Below are positions 19,134 to 27,539 of a stretch of DNA of 58,399 bases, in pieces (positions within the stretch are counted from its first letter, which is position 1; every line of letters starts with the position of its first letter). Under the pieces are notes generated by a model. That model was not told the DNA's origin. It did no database searches and saw nothing but the letters and a program-made list of their open reading frames with translations. The stretch comes from Bacillus sp. 165 (GTDB lineage Bacteria; Bacillota; Bacilli; Bacillales; Bacillaceae_G). The stretch covers positions 1 through 58,399 of the forward strand of contig NZ_JAGHKQ010000017.1 of assembly GCF_017742235.1 (NCBI RefSeq), given 5' to 3'. The position numbers were made by a program, and so were the translations under genes.

Positions 19134-19523
19134 TACAGCCGCTCCTTTCTGCAGTTTTCAGTCCATTTCCTAAAGGTATTTTGTATAAACGATACTGGCT
19201 ATTTAATCTTATGCTCTATTCTTATTTCAATAGTGATCTGTAGCCAGAGAGGATAGAAAAAATATAAAGTATTAGAATGTAGTCACACATAAAGCCACAC
19301 CAGCAAGAAACTTTTCTCTTACAGGCAGTTACCAAACTGTTCCTCATATACAGGCTTTCATAGCTTGAAGCGCTTAACTATAAAAACCGTTCTATTAGGT
19401 AAAATAGCATAAGGTTATGATATCCTGGACAAATCCAGACAACTAATCATATCATAATTTTATTTATTTCTCCTTACACGCCCCTAGTTTTCGTTACGTT
19501 CATTCAGGAAATACATATTGAAC
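19134..19523. other. Gene-free stretch with a nested inverted repeat
   Basis: I see no coding gene. TTATGATAT (19415-19423) and ATATCATAA (19449-19457) are exact inverted copies and enclose a smaller CTGGA/TCCAG stem. In B. subtilis braB lies at this place; no remnant of it was recognised. Confidence 0.4.
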
Positions 19524-19559
19524 CCAAAACAAAAACGCTGGGAGTTCATACCCAGCGTT
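19524..19559 (-). terminator. Terminator of ezrA
   Basis: AACGCTGGG and CCCAGCGTT stem followed by a T-rich stretch on the minus strand. Confidence 0.8.
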
Positions 19560-19567
19560 CTTCTATA

Positions 19568-21265
19568 CTACGTCATAGCCAATTCTTTGATCTTCTGTAT
19601 AACTCCTGGTTCTGCTTTTTCGAGTGTTGCTGCAATTTGCTCAAATGCACCTGTATAGTCATAGCCGCGGAATAACTCTTCCGCTTTCTCCAATTCCTTT
19701 GCCATCTGCATATTTTGACTGCGGTATCTATTACCATACTGGATAGCCTTTTCCACTAAATAGCCTAACTCAACAAGCTCTATTGTTTCTTTATACGTAA
19801 GGTCTATTAGTAGCGTTGCTTCCTCTAGTACTTTGTTAACAGTCGCCATATTTAGAGGCTTCATTTCTAATTGTACGTATACGGTATGAATAGCTGTCTG
19901 TGCTTCGTACAATTTTTGTATGCATTCTTCAGGCAATCCCGGTAAATTGGATTTTTGAAGACTACGTCTCATTTCCACCATTTGCTTGCGCATCTCACCA
20001 AGAGAATCGCGTGCTGTCAATTCCTCTTTGCGTAGCGTTTGGAGCATGCCTTTATAATTTTTATGAGACTCTGCTATTGCTGTAATTTGCTGGCGAATAT
20101 CCTCTAGCTCTTCTCGAATAACAGAAAATGCTATATCCTGTTCTGCAATCCGAATTTGAATCATCTCAAACCGCTTAATCAAAACACTAATTTGCTTTTC
20201 AATAAACTTTTGAATTTCTACATCCTTATCGCTCAATTCGTAGCTTTGCTTCACAAATTGCGTTTCTTCCTTTGTTTGCAGCACTTCTTCACGTACTGTA
20301 TCTATTACTTCATTCAAGTCTGCTACTTCTTTGCTTACCTGATGCTTAGAAGTAACTTCTGTTTCAAGTTGCCCGTATAGCATATCCATTTTTTCTTTTA
20401 ATTCAGCCACCTGTTGCTTTGCTTTCGTTATTTCAAGCTCTTTTATGTGCAACAAACAGCTGCGAATTATCGCATCCATGACTGCAGCCTCTTTTGGAAT
20501 CTCCAAATGATCAAGAACATAACCCTGCTTTTTCATTTCTTCATGCCCCGCCAGCAAATCTTCCAGCTGTACCGGAATGTTCGTCTGACATTCTACCTGA
20601 AGTTCCGGAATTTCAACAATCAGTAATTGTAAATACTTCATTCGTTCTTCAAGGTCATTCACAATTTTTTGCGCATCTAAGTAGTTTCCATTCCCCACTG
20701 CTTCTTCATATGCTTGAAATCTTTCATGGAATGCATCCATTGTTTCTTCCAGCTTTTCTTCAGCAAGGCTAAATGAATGCCGGTGTGCCAATACAGTTTT
20801 CTTTATATCTCTGTATGTAGTACGAATTTCTTCTATTTCCATACTATTTTTCTCATGAGTTTCTACAAGCTCTTGCAATTCCGATAAAATCTCTTGAATT
20901 TTCCCATCCGTTTCTTCCAATATACCAGTCGCAATCCCTATTTCTTCTTTCGCTCTTCCAAACTTGAATTGTGCAATATGCCCGTCTGCAGACTTCAATG
21001 CTATTTCTACTTTGGGAATCGTGACAGCCGCAACTTCATCCCAGCTTTCTCTCCAGGATTCAAACAGCTCCTCTGCTTGTCCTGTTACATTTAATGCCTT
21101 AACCTTTTTTAATTGATCTGCTACAGGGCGTCCTTTGATATCCTGCTTCCACTCTTGCAAGCTTTGGACTCTTTGAAATAAACGATTTCGAAAAACAAGT
21201 TGTGCTATGAGAAGTACTATAACAGTACTGACTAGTAAAATAATGGTCATCAACACAGAATCCAT
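19568..21265 (-). CDS. ezrA: Septation ring formation regulator EzrA
   Basis: A negative regulator of FtsZ ring assembly that also helps recruit cell-wall enzymes to the septum. The 565-residue protein has one N-terminal membrane helix (about residues 3-24, IILLVSTVIVLLIAQLVF) and then an almost continuous array of coiled-coil, spectrin-like helices, as known for EzrA. ATG at 21265 follows AGGAGGG. Length is normal. Own promoter region and terminator. Confidence 0.96.
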   Translation of the reverse strand: MDSVLMTIILLVSTVIVLLIAQLVFRNRLFQRVQSLQEWKQDIKGRPVADQLKKVKALNVTGQAEELFESWRESWDEVAAVTIPKVEIALKSADGHIAQFKFGRAKEEIGIATGILEETDGKIQEILSELQELVETHEKNSMEIEEIRTTYRDIKKTVLAHRHSFSLAEEKLEETMDAFHERFQAYEEAVGNGNYLDAQKIVNDLEERMKYLQLLIVEIPELQVECQTNIPVQLEDLLAGHEEMKKQGYVLDHLEIPKEAAVMDAIIRSCLLHIKELEITKAKQQVAELKEKMDMLYGQLETEVTSKHQVSKEVADLNEVIDTVREEVLQTKEETQFVKQSYELSDKDVEIQKFIEKQISVLIKRFEMIQIRIAEQDIAFSVIREELEDIRQQITAIAESHKNYKGMLQTLRKEELTARDSLGEMRKQMVEMRRSLQKSNLPGLPEECIQKLYEAQTAIHTVYVQLEMKPLNMATVNKVLEEATLLIDLTYKETIELVELGYLVEKAIQYGNRYRSQNMQMAKELEKAEELFRGYDYTGAFEQIAATLEKAEPGVIQKIKELAMT

Positions 21266-21620
21266 CCAAGGCCCTCCTCTTTTTTATGTATACGTCCGTC
21301 CCACTTTCTGGAAGGCATTTTTTTATATTTTCACTGCAGCTCTTCCCTAATTTGTATGCAGCGTACAGTCCTTGCATCAAACCGTTCTTGGGGATAAAAA
21401 CTATAACTTCCCCTCAATAAAAAATGCAATTTTATGTAATAACATCTGTATTGTATTTTTATCCAGCTACTCTATACCAACTTCCAAAAGGAAGTGTTAG
21501 TTTAATTAACAGTAATGTATTAATGATACCACGTCTTGCACCGTTTTTGACCTAATTTTTTATATTTTTTTACAAATGCAGTAAAGGGTAAAATATATAC
21601 TATACGCTCTCTCCTGTCTA
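21266..21620. other. ezrA upstream region
   Basis: No gene is seen. On the minus strand an extended -10 box TGGTATCAT lies at about 21523-21531 with no strong -35. A small perfect hairpin, ACTTCC/GGAAGT with an AAAA loop, lies at about 21480-21497. Together they suggest a leader of roughly 250 bases before ezrA. Confidence 0.35.
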
Positions 21621-21652
21621 AAAAAAACAAATCCTCCGGCTTATACCGAAGG
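21621..21652 (-). terminator. Terminator of the refZ-like gene
   Basis: CCTTCGG and CCGGAGG pair (one G-T) and are followed by a T-rich tract on the minus strand. Confidence 0.65.
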
Positions 21653-21666
21653 TGTGCTTCATACCT

Positions 21667-22332
21667 TTATTTCCATACAGAAAGAACAGCGGGAAGCTTA
21701 TCTTCAAACGATGTTGCTGCGGACACACAAACATGCTGTTCAATCCATTCTTCAAGTTCTTTTGTATATTTTGCTGTAAAATAAGAATCGGAAGGTAAAA
21801 CATGCAGCACTTCGGCGATATATTGCGGATATAGATACGGAATGTTCAACATCCCTTTTAATTGCACCATAAAAATCGGGAAAGGAGTATTACGAAATTC
21901 TCCTGCTTTTATTCCCATTTGCATTATTGTTTTAAAAAAATATTTTTCACGCATTAAGTACGTTGTCATAATTTCCCTTATGAGAATGCTGTCAAGTGAA
22001 ATCTCCCGATAAAAAAAACGAGTGAGTTGGCGGTGATTTGATTGATATGCAATAATATCACGAACAATAATGAGGAGCATTTCCTTTGACGACAGCGTGT
22101 CTGCTTTTTCAAACGTCCGCTCCAATATATGGGTGTATCCTTCTAAAAAGTCTGTGATGAGATACTCGAGCAGCCCTTGTTTACTAGAAAAGTAATAAGA
22201 AATATTAGCCGCATTCATCTTCGCTGTTTTAGCAATATCTCGTACCGACGTTCCGTCATACCCTTTTGTATTAAACAACGATATAGCTGCCTCTATAATC
22301 TTTTGTTTTGTTACAGATTTCGCACCCATCAT
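21667..22332 (-). CDS. refZ: RefZ-like TetR-family regulator of FtsZ (YttP)
   Basis: A DNA-binding protein that in B. subtilis affects Z-ring placement and chromosome capture at sporulation. The 221-residue protein has a TetR helix-turn-helix near residues 20-55 (GTSVRDIAKTAKMNAANISY). The chosen ATG is spaced well from GAGGAGAGG; a GTG nine bases upstream touches it. Identity rests on the N-terminal similarity and on the ezrA/ytsP context. Divergent from ytsP. Confidence 0.85.
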   Translation of the reverse strand: MMGAKSVTKQKIIEAAISLFNTKGYDGTSVRDIAKTAKMNAANISYYFSSKQGLLEYLITDFLEGYTHILERTFEKADTLSSKEMLLIIVRDIIAYQSNHRQLTRFFYREISLDSILIREIMTTYLMREKYFFKTIMQMGIKAGEFRNTPFPIFMVQLKGMLNIPYLYPQYIAEVLHVLPSDSYFTAKYTKELEEWIEQHVCVSAATSFEDKLPAVLSVWK

Positions 22333-22374
22333 TTGATTCACCCTCTCCTCAGCTAGTTCTTATAATTTAAATTC

Positions 22375-22419
22375 TTGACTTTTGTGACAGATTCCTTTAA
22401 CTTTCTATCGACAAAGTCA
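22375..22419. promoter_or_regulatory. Inverted repeat over the refZ/ytsP divergent promoters
   Basis: TGACTTTTGT (22376-22385) and ACAAAGTCA (22411-22419) are near-exact inverted copies about 25 bases apart. TTGACT (22375-22380), 17 bases and TAACTT make a good sigma-A promoter for ytsP inside this element. A binding site for the adjacent regulator is inferred. Confidence 0.5.
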
Positions 22420-22479
22420 CTTGAAATGCATGGTTTTTTGCTATAAATTTACACATATCGAAAAGGAATGGTGATTTTC

Positions 22480-22959
22480 GTGTTTACAACACAATCCTAC
22501 AATCAATCACGAGAAAAAAATTTCGAAACTGTCATTCGACAATTACAAGCATTAATTGCGGATGAACCAAATACAATTGCAAACTTAGCAAATGCTTCCT
22601 CTCTTCTTAATCAGTTTTTAGAGGATATAAACTGGGTCGGCTTTTATTTAACAGAAGGCAGCCAATTGGTGCTTGGGCCATTCCAAGGCTTACCAGCCTG
22701 CGTACGTATTCCGTTCGGAAGAGGTGTATGCGGTACAGCAGCAGAAACTGGAACTACCCAACTCGTTGCTGATGTACATCAGTTTCCTGGTCACATCGCG
22801 TGCGATGCGGCATCGAACTCTGAAATTGTTGTCCCAATGATAAAAGATGGCAAAGTAATTGGCGTACTTGATATTGATAGTCCGAACAAAAATCGCTTCG
22901 ATCAAGTCGATCAAATGTATTTAGAAAAATTTGTAGAAGTATTAATCCAACAAATGTAA
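22480..22959 (+). CDS. ytsP: GAF-domain protein YtsP, free methionine-R-sulfoxide reductase type
   Basis: A single-GAF-domain protein of 159 residues. It carries NWVGFYL, GPFQGLPACVRIPFGRGVCG and the VADVHQFPGHIACDAASNSE block, holding the cysteines used by free methionine-(R)-sulfoxide reductases. The start is GTG at 22480, where AAAGGA and GGTGAT form an extended ribosome site; the ATG at 22468 overlaps that site. Confidence 0.9.
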   Translation: MFTTQSYNQSREKNFETVIRQLQALIADEPNTIANLANASSLLNQFLEDINWVGFYLTEGSQLVLGPFQGLPACVRIPFGRGVCGTAAETGTTQLVADVHQFPGHIACDAASNSEIVVPMIKDGKVIGVLDIDSPNKNRFDQVDQMYLEKFVEVLIQQM

Positions 22960-22960
22960 A

Positions 22961-22982
22961 AAAGCGGCTTTAGCCGCTTTTT
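22961..22982 (+). terminator. Terminator of ytsP
   Basis: AAAGCGGC, tttA loop and GCCGCTTTTT. Confidence 0.85.
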
Positions 22983-23035
22983 ACATGATAAAAAGTATGA
23001 ACTTTTTCTGTAGTCCGTTCTCTTGTTATATAATT

Positions 23036-23056
23036 TGACACTTGATAAGGGTGTCA
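23036..23056. repeat. Short inverted repeat after the methionine gamma-lyase gene
   Basis: TGACAC and GTGTCA flank a 9-base centre. It lies past the 3' end of the lyase gene, but no clear T-tract follows, so either a weak terminator or a protein site. Confidence 0.35.
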
Positions 23057-23090
23057 CAGCCTCTGCATATAACTAGGAGATTCTTTCTCC

Positions 23091-24284
23091 TTATACCAAG
23101 GCTCTACGCAGATCCTCTGCAATATCCTCCCAAGCCTCCAACCCTACTGAGAGGCGAAGTAAATTATCTGTAATCCCCATTTGCTCCCGTATATGCTTTG
23201 GTACAACTGCGTGCGTCATCGTCGCCGGATGTTGAATGAGTGTTTCTGTATCTCCAAGACTGACAGCAATGTGAATCATTTGCAAACGGTTTGCGATTTC
23301 TTGTGCTTGTTCTTTTCCTCCCTTAATAGTAAAAGAAATTACCCCGCCGCCTTGTCGCATCTGTTTTTTCGCAATTGAAAAGCTCGGATTATCTTCATCA
23401 AATGGATAAAATACTCTCTCAACCTTGCTATGCCCTTTTAAAAACTGTACAATTTTTTCTGCATTTTCAGAGTGTCGGTCCATACGTACAGCCAGCGTTT
23501 TTAACCCGCGCAGTAATAACCATGCATCAAAGGGCGCCATCACGCCTCCTGTATCTTTTCTTACTGGGTTCATCCTCTCCCCTAATGCTTTATCCTTACA
23601 AACAACAATGCCTGCTATCACGTCACCATGCCCGCCTATATACTTCGTCGCACTGTGTACAACTACATCACAGCCAATAGCTAATGGTCTTTGCAAATAG
23701 GGAGAACAAAATGTATTATCTACTACTACATAAACTCCTTTTTGTTTTGCTGCCTTCACAACAAGCTCCAAATCAATCAACTTCATCGTTGGATTAATCG
23801 GAGTTTCCACAAAAACAACGGCGGTGTTGCTTTTTATGGCTTGTAAAAGCTCTTCTTCTGAATCCATATCACAGAGGGTATGAGTAATATGGAATTTTTC
23901 TTCCCACATTTCCAATAATCCGTAGGTGCACCCATAAATTCCTTTGGAACACACGATATGATCCCCCGCTTTAAGCAGCGTAAGCAAAGCAGTAGAAACC
24001 GCAGCCATTCCAGATCCGAAAGCTAGTGCGCTTTCTCCTTGCTCAAGTCTTGCCATCCGCTGTTCTAACAAGTGTACAGTGGGATTTCCAAGCCGAGAGT
24101 AAATATAATGATTTTCCTCTCCGCTAAAGCTTCTTGCTCCTTGTTCTGCAGTTGCAAATGTATAGGTGGATGTTTGAAATAACGGCGGTGTTAAACTGCC
24201 ATGATAATTGTTAGTATCATACCCTTCATGAATCAACATCGTTTCCATCTGCTTTTCTTTCATCATTTGTAAGGCCTTTTCCAT
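23091..24284 (-). CDS. megL: Methionine gamma-lyase / Cys-Met metabolism PLP enzyme
   Basis: A PLP enzyme of the cystathionine gamma-synthase/gamma-lyase family, 397 residues. The PLP lysine is in SATKYIGGHGD, with YSRLGNPTV and the phosphate-binding GSGMAAVS upstream. The overall pattern fits methionine gamma-lyase, which yields methanethiol, ammonia and 2-oxobutyrate; a cystathionine gamma-lyase role cannot be excluded. ATG at 24284 follows GGAGGAGG. A full-consensus cre site lies just upstream. Confidence 0.85.
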   Translation of the reverse strand: MEKALQMMKEKQMETMLIHEGYDTNNYHGSLTPPLFQTSTYTFATAEQGARSFSGEENHYIYSRLGNPTVHLLEQRMARLEQGESALAFGSGMAAVSTALLTLLKAGDHIVCSKGIYGCTYGLLEMWEEKFHITHTLCDMDSEEELLQAIKSNTAVVFVETPINPTMKLIDLELVVKAAKQKGVYVVVDNTFCSPYLQRPLAIGCDVVVHSATKYIGGHGDVIAGIVVCKDKALGERMNPVRKDTGGVMAPFDAWLLLRGLKTLAVRMDRHSENAEKIVQFLKGHSKVERVFYPFDEDNPSFSIAKKQMRQGGGVISFTIKGGKEQAQEIANRLQMIHIAVSLGDTETLIQHPATMTHAVVPKHIREQMGITDNLLRLSVGLEAWEDIAEDLRRALV

Positions 24285-24310
24285 CAAACTTTTCCTCCTC
24301 CACAATTACA

Positions 24311-24325
24311 TTGAAAGCGCTTTCT
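24311..24325 (-). promoter_or_regulatory. cre (CcpA) site upstream of the methionine gamma-lyase gene
   Basis: On the plus strand TTGAAAGCGCTTTCT fits every position of WTGNAANCGNWNNCW, and the core TGAAAGCGCTTTC is nearly symmetrical, so orientation is open. It lies 27-41 bases before the start codon, just ahead of the ribosome site, a place for repression by roadblock. Confidence 0.7.
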
Positions 24326-24414
24326 TTTTGTTCTTTATCAAACATTCCATTCTTTCACAAAAAGTCCTGCTACTTGTCGAAAAGCTTTTGGAATAAAAAG
24401 GAGTGGATAAAATA

Positions 24415-24443
24415 TTGACTATAGTTTTTAAAAGACGTATAAT
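24415..24443 (+). promoter_or_regulatory. rpsD promoter
   Basis: TTGACT, a 17-base spacer and TATAAT: a near-consensus sigma-A promoter, as expected for a ribosomal protein gene. Confidence 0.85.
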
Positions 24444-24449
24444 AGCTTT

Positions 24450-24627
24450 TGTGTAAAATATGCAGCCTTTGAGAACACGCTTATGCTTGTATTTTGTTCC
24501 TCATTTGAGGTGCATCGAGTAACTCCTTGCTGCTGGAGCGATGGTGCATGAAAACAAAATACCCATAACCGAAGTTGCTCGCGTCTGTTTTTATTTTACA
24601 AAAATAAAAACACAAGGAGGAGTCATC
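24450..24627 (+). promoter_or_regulatory. rpsD leader, likely S4 autoregulatory RNA
   Basis: About 180 transcribed bases precede rpsD. They hold several pairing segments (for example CTCATTTGAG, TCCTTGCTGCTGGA and a TTTTTATTTT/AAAATAAAAA pair next to the ribosome site). In B. subtilis the rpsD leader binds S4 to shut off its own translation; the position and length agree, but the fold was not computed. Confidence 0.55.
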
Positions 24628-25230
24628 ATGGCTCGTTATACTGGTCCATCTTGGAAATTATCTCGCCGCCTTGGTATCTCTTTAAGCGGTACTGGCAAAG
24701 AATTAGAAAAGCGTCCTTACGCACCTGGACAACACGGTCCTAACCAACGTAAAAAATTATCTGAGTACGGTTTACAATTACAAGAGAAGCAAAAGCTTCG
24801 TCACACTTACGGTGTGAATGAGCGTCAATTCCGTCGTACATTTGATATAGCTGGCAAAATGGCTGGTAAACACGGTGAAAACTTCATGATTCTTTTAGAA
24901 TCTCGTCTAGACAACCTAGTATACCGTATGGGATTAGCTCGCACTCGTCGCGGAGCTCGTCAATTAGTAAACCACGGTCATATCTTAGTAGATGGCAGCC
25001 GCGTAGATATCCCATCTTACCGCATGAAGCCTGGCCAAAAAATCAGCGTTCGTGAAAAATCCATGAACCTTGCTTCAGTTAAAGAAGCTTTAGAAGTGAA
25101 CAACTTCGTTCCTGAATACCTAACTTTCGATGCTGACAAGTTAGAAGCTACATTCACTCGCTTACCAGAGCGCTCTGAATTAGCAGCAGAAATCAACGAA
25201 GCATTAATCGTAGAGTTCTACTCTCGTTAA
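24628..25230 (+). CDS. rpsD: 30S ribosomal protein S4
   Basis: A 200-residue 16S rRNA-binding protein that nucleates 30S assembly. It begins [19 protein letters not shown] and has the S4 RNA-binding domain (about 92-155, [20 protein letters not shown]). The ATG follows AAGGAGGAG; an upstream in-frame extension lies in the leader and was excluded. Codon choice is of the highly expressed kind. Own strong promoter and terminator. Confidence 0.99.
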   Translation: MARYTGPSWKLSRRLGISLSGTGKELEKRPYAPGQHGPNQRKKLSEYGLQLQEKQKLRHTYGVNERQFRRTFDIAGKMAGKHGENFMILLESRLDNLVYRMGLARTRRGARQLVNHGHILVDGSRVDIPSYRMKPGQKISVREKSMNLASVKEALEVNNFVPEYLTFDADKLEATFTRLPERSELAAEINEALIVEFYSR

Positions 25231-25231
25231 T

Positions 25232-25272
25232 AAAAAATGAGTCCGATGCCTTTGGCATCGGGCTCATTTTTT
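25232..25272 (+). terminator. Terminator of rpsD
   Basis: AAAAAATGAG-CCGATGCC stem with GGCATCGG-CTCATTTTTT. Confidence 0.9.
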
Positions 25273-25348
25273 ATTAAGAAGAATACTCTCCCACATCCTA
25301 TATATCGGCTACCATTTAAGAAGTTACCTTGTATGAAGCGAAATTTAG

Positions 25349-25675
25349 TTACATGTTTTCATATTGATTTTTATTCACTTCCAGCGTCACATTCTCATCC
25401 CTTTGCTCCTTATTTTTCATAAGGATTAAATTTCTCGCGTATATAAAAATACCCGGAGCTTGCCCCAATATAAATACAGGGTCTTTCCGGTATATTGCAT
25501 ATATCGAAAGCATACTACTCCCCCATATACTGAAAATCCAAAATGAGCGGGTTACGATGCTTTCCTTAGCCTTTTCGCTAGCAATCCATTGTACAACAAA
25601 TCTCCCAGTAAACATAATTTGACCAATCATACCAAAAGTGATCCACAACAGCTCCTTAGTCTCCATCCTCCACAT
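25349..25675 (-). CDS. Small membrane protein, lipid-A-disaccharide synthase N-terminal (LAB_N) family
   Basis: A 108-residue protein with three hydrophobic segments. It shows the LAB_N pattern: GQIMFTGRFVVQWIASEKAK, SFWIFSIWGS, then YAIYRKDPVFILGQAPG and IYARNL. The fold is thought to be like a half-size sugar transporter. ATG at 25675 follows GGGGTGA, four bases past the stop of the GT2 gene, so they are co-transcribed. Gram-positive cells lack lipid A; the family is found beside polyprenyl-phosphate glycosyltransferases, so a role in moving or assembling a lipid-linked sugar is inferred. Confidence 0.85.
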   Translation of the reverse strand: MWRMETKELLWITFGMIGQIMFTGRFVVQWIASEKAKESIVTRSFWIFSIWGSSMLSIYAIYRKDPVFILGQAPGIFIYARNLILMKNKEQRDENVTLEVNKNQYENM

Positions 25676-25678
25676 GCG

Positions 25679-26386
25679 TTATTCACCCCTGACTTTATAA
25701 CGAACCATTCTTTTTCTTAGCCAGCCAATTGTGATTGCATCCATTAAACCTACAAAGGCACGATTCAAAACGCCGTATTTGGATACCCCGAACTCTCTTT
25801 CTTTGTGATGGACAGCAACTTCAGTCACATTAAATCCATTCATTCTAGCGAGTGTAGGCAAAAATCTATGAAACCCTTCATAAAGAACAAAGCTTTGCGC
25901 CACTTCCCTTTTGAGCAGCTTCATTGGGCAGCCTGTATCCCGAATATCATCGCCAGTAATCCAATTTCGTACACCGTTTCCTACTTTTGAAGAAACTTTT
26001 CTTAATCCTGTATCCTGTCTTTTCACTCTCATTCCATTCACAAAATCGTACTCATTCATATAATGCATTAATTTAAGGATATCGTTAGGATCCGTTTGCA
26101 AATCACCATCAATCAATGCGATATACCGTCCTTTCGCTCTCCTTAAACCAGCATATATTGCCGCTGTTTGACCACAATTGTTTTCAAAATGAATAACCTT
26201 TAACCTCGAGTCTAATTCAGACATGCGATCCAGCTGCACATCTCCTCCATCCGTGCTGCCATCGTTGACAATTATGATTTCAAAGTCCTCAATACGCCCA
26301 TCCAATGCCTCTGTTATTGCTGTATGAAGATTTCTTAAATTATCTTTCTCGTTGTACACAGGGACGACAACTGATAGTTCCAACAT
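25679..26386 (-). CDS. Glycosyltransferase family 2, polyprenyl-phosphate sugar type
   Basis: A 235-residue GT-A enzyme related to dolichol-phosphate mannose synthase and ArnC. It has SVVVPVYNEKDN, VNDGSTDGG and the metal-binding DGDLQTDP. Unlike many relatives it lacks the two C-terminal membrane helices, so it may depend on the adjacent LAB_N membrane protein. ATG at 26386 behind GAGGTGA; the first 47 bases overlap the epimerase gene. Probably loads a sugar onto undecaprenyl phosphate. Confidence 0.88.
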   Translation of the reverse strand: MLELSVVVPVYNEKDNLRNLHTAITEALDGRIEDFEIIIVNDGSTDGGDVQLDRMSELDSRLKVIHFENNCGQTAAIYAGLRRAKGRYIALIDGDLQTDPNDILKLMHYMNEYDFVNGMRVKRQDTGLRKVSSKVGNGVRNWITGDDIRDTGCPMKLLKREVAQSFVLYEGFHRFLPTLARMNGFNVTEVAVHHKEREFGVSKYGVLNRAFVGLMDAITIGWLRKRMVRYKVRGE

Positions 26387-27413
26387 AACGTTCACCTCTA
26401 AACCAATTAATAAAGTTAATAATCCCTTCGTGAAATGCAGTTTTAGGTTCGAAGCCTATCAAATCTTGCGCCTTTCGATTATCAGCACATGTTTGATCCA
26501 TATCACCAGGCTGCATAGGAAGTTCATTGATAATTGCCTTTTTCCCTAATTGTTCCTCCAGTGTCTCCACAAGACATTGCAAAGATACCGTATGATGTCC
26601 ACCCAAATTAATAATTTCGTACACCTCTTCGTTCTGCTCCACATAACGAAGAGCTTTCTGTATACCATCAACGATATCGCCTACATACGTATAATCTCTT
26701 TTCGTGGAACCATCGCCATAAAATGGGATACCGATTCCTTCATCAATCATGCGTGTAAATTTATGAATAGCAAGGTCAGGACGTTGACGTTCGCCATAAA
26801 CCGTAAAAAACCGTAGCATAACAGTATCGATATTAAACAAATGGTAATACGTATATCCCATTAGTTCGCAGTTTCTCTTTGTTGCTGCGTACAACGAGAT
26901 TGGAGTCCCAACGGAATCTGATTCAGAAAAAGGTACTTTGCGGTTGTTTCCATAAACAGAAGACGAGGAAGCGCAAACCCACTTTTTTATCCCATACTTC
27001 TTCATTAATTCTAATAAATGGAGAGTGCCTCTTACATTGACATCTTCAAACAGCAAAGGCTGTTCGATTGATGCCCTAACGCCCGGCATCGCAGCCAAAT
27101 GAATAACAGCGTCAATCTTTTCTTCTTGAAAAATCCGCTCCATCGACATTGAATCTCGAATGTCGATTACTTCAAGGCGATACAAGGGACCGTTAACAAT
27201 GTCCGGCAGTTTTTTTAAATCCTCCTCTTTATTACAAAAATTAAATTCCTTATCCGCTCCAAAAAAATACATAATATTCTGAATCTTAATCCGATAATCA
27301 TATAAATCAGAGAAATTATCGATATTAATAACTCTATGTCCATTTTTACAAAGAAATTCACAAAGATGCGACCCAATAAAACCAGCACCGCCAGTTATTA
27401 AATAAGTTGACAT
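26340..27413 (-). CDS. NAD-dependent UDP-sugar 4-epimerase (UDP-glucuronate type likely)
   Basis: An extended-SDR enzyme of 357 residues. TGGAGFIGSH is at residues 7-16 and the catalytic YAATK near residue 185. Long MPGVRASIEQP and GERQRPD segments are typical of UDP-glucuronate 4-epimerases. ATG at 27413 follows GAGGAGGAGG. The final residues overlap the GT2 start. A decayed UDP-glucose 6-dehydrogenase lies directly upstream, the enzyme that would make its UDP-glucuronate; the donor must now come from elsewhere or the specificity differs. Confidence 0.87.
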   Translation of the reverse strand: MSTYLITGGAGFIGSHLCEFLCKNGHRVINIDNFSDLYDYRIKIQNIMYFFGADKEFNFCNKEEDLKKLPDIVNGPLYRLEVIDIRDSMSMERIFQEEKIDAVIHLAAMPGVRASIEQPLLFEDVNVRGTLHLLELMKKYGIKKWVCASSSSVYGNNRKVPFSESDSVGTPISLYAATKRNCELMGYTYYHLFNIDTVMLRFFTVYGERQRPDLAIHKFTRMIDEGIGIPFYGDGSTKRDYTYVGDIVDGIQKALRYVEQNEEVYEIINLGGHHTVSLQCLVETLEEQLGKKAIINELPMQPGDMDQTCADNRKAQDLIGFEPKTAFHEGIINFINWFRGERYVGTISCRPCVQRER

Positions 27414-27539
27414 AGACCTCCTCCTCACTTGAGTCCAACAGGATAGTAGTTGAACAACTAGCAAATAAGTTCGTGAGTTTCAAACAGATTGCTCAAATCC
27501 AGCGTACCTCTCCACTCATTAATGATTAAACTCATTTCT

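Noticed and set aside
24541..24627. Upstream in-frame extension of rpsD
   Set aside because: It lies in the structured leader, while ATG 24628 has AAGGAGGAG and the conserved S4 N-terminus.
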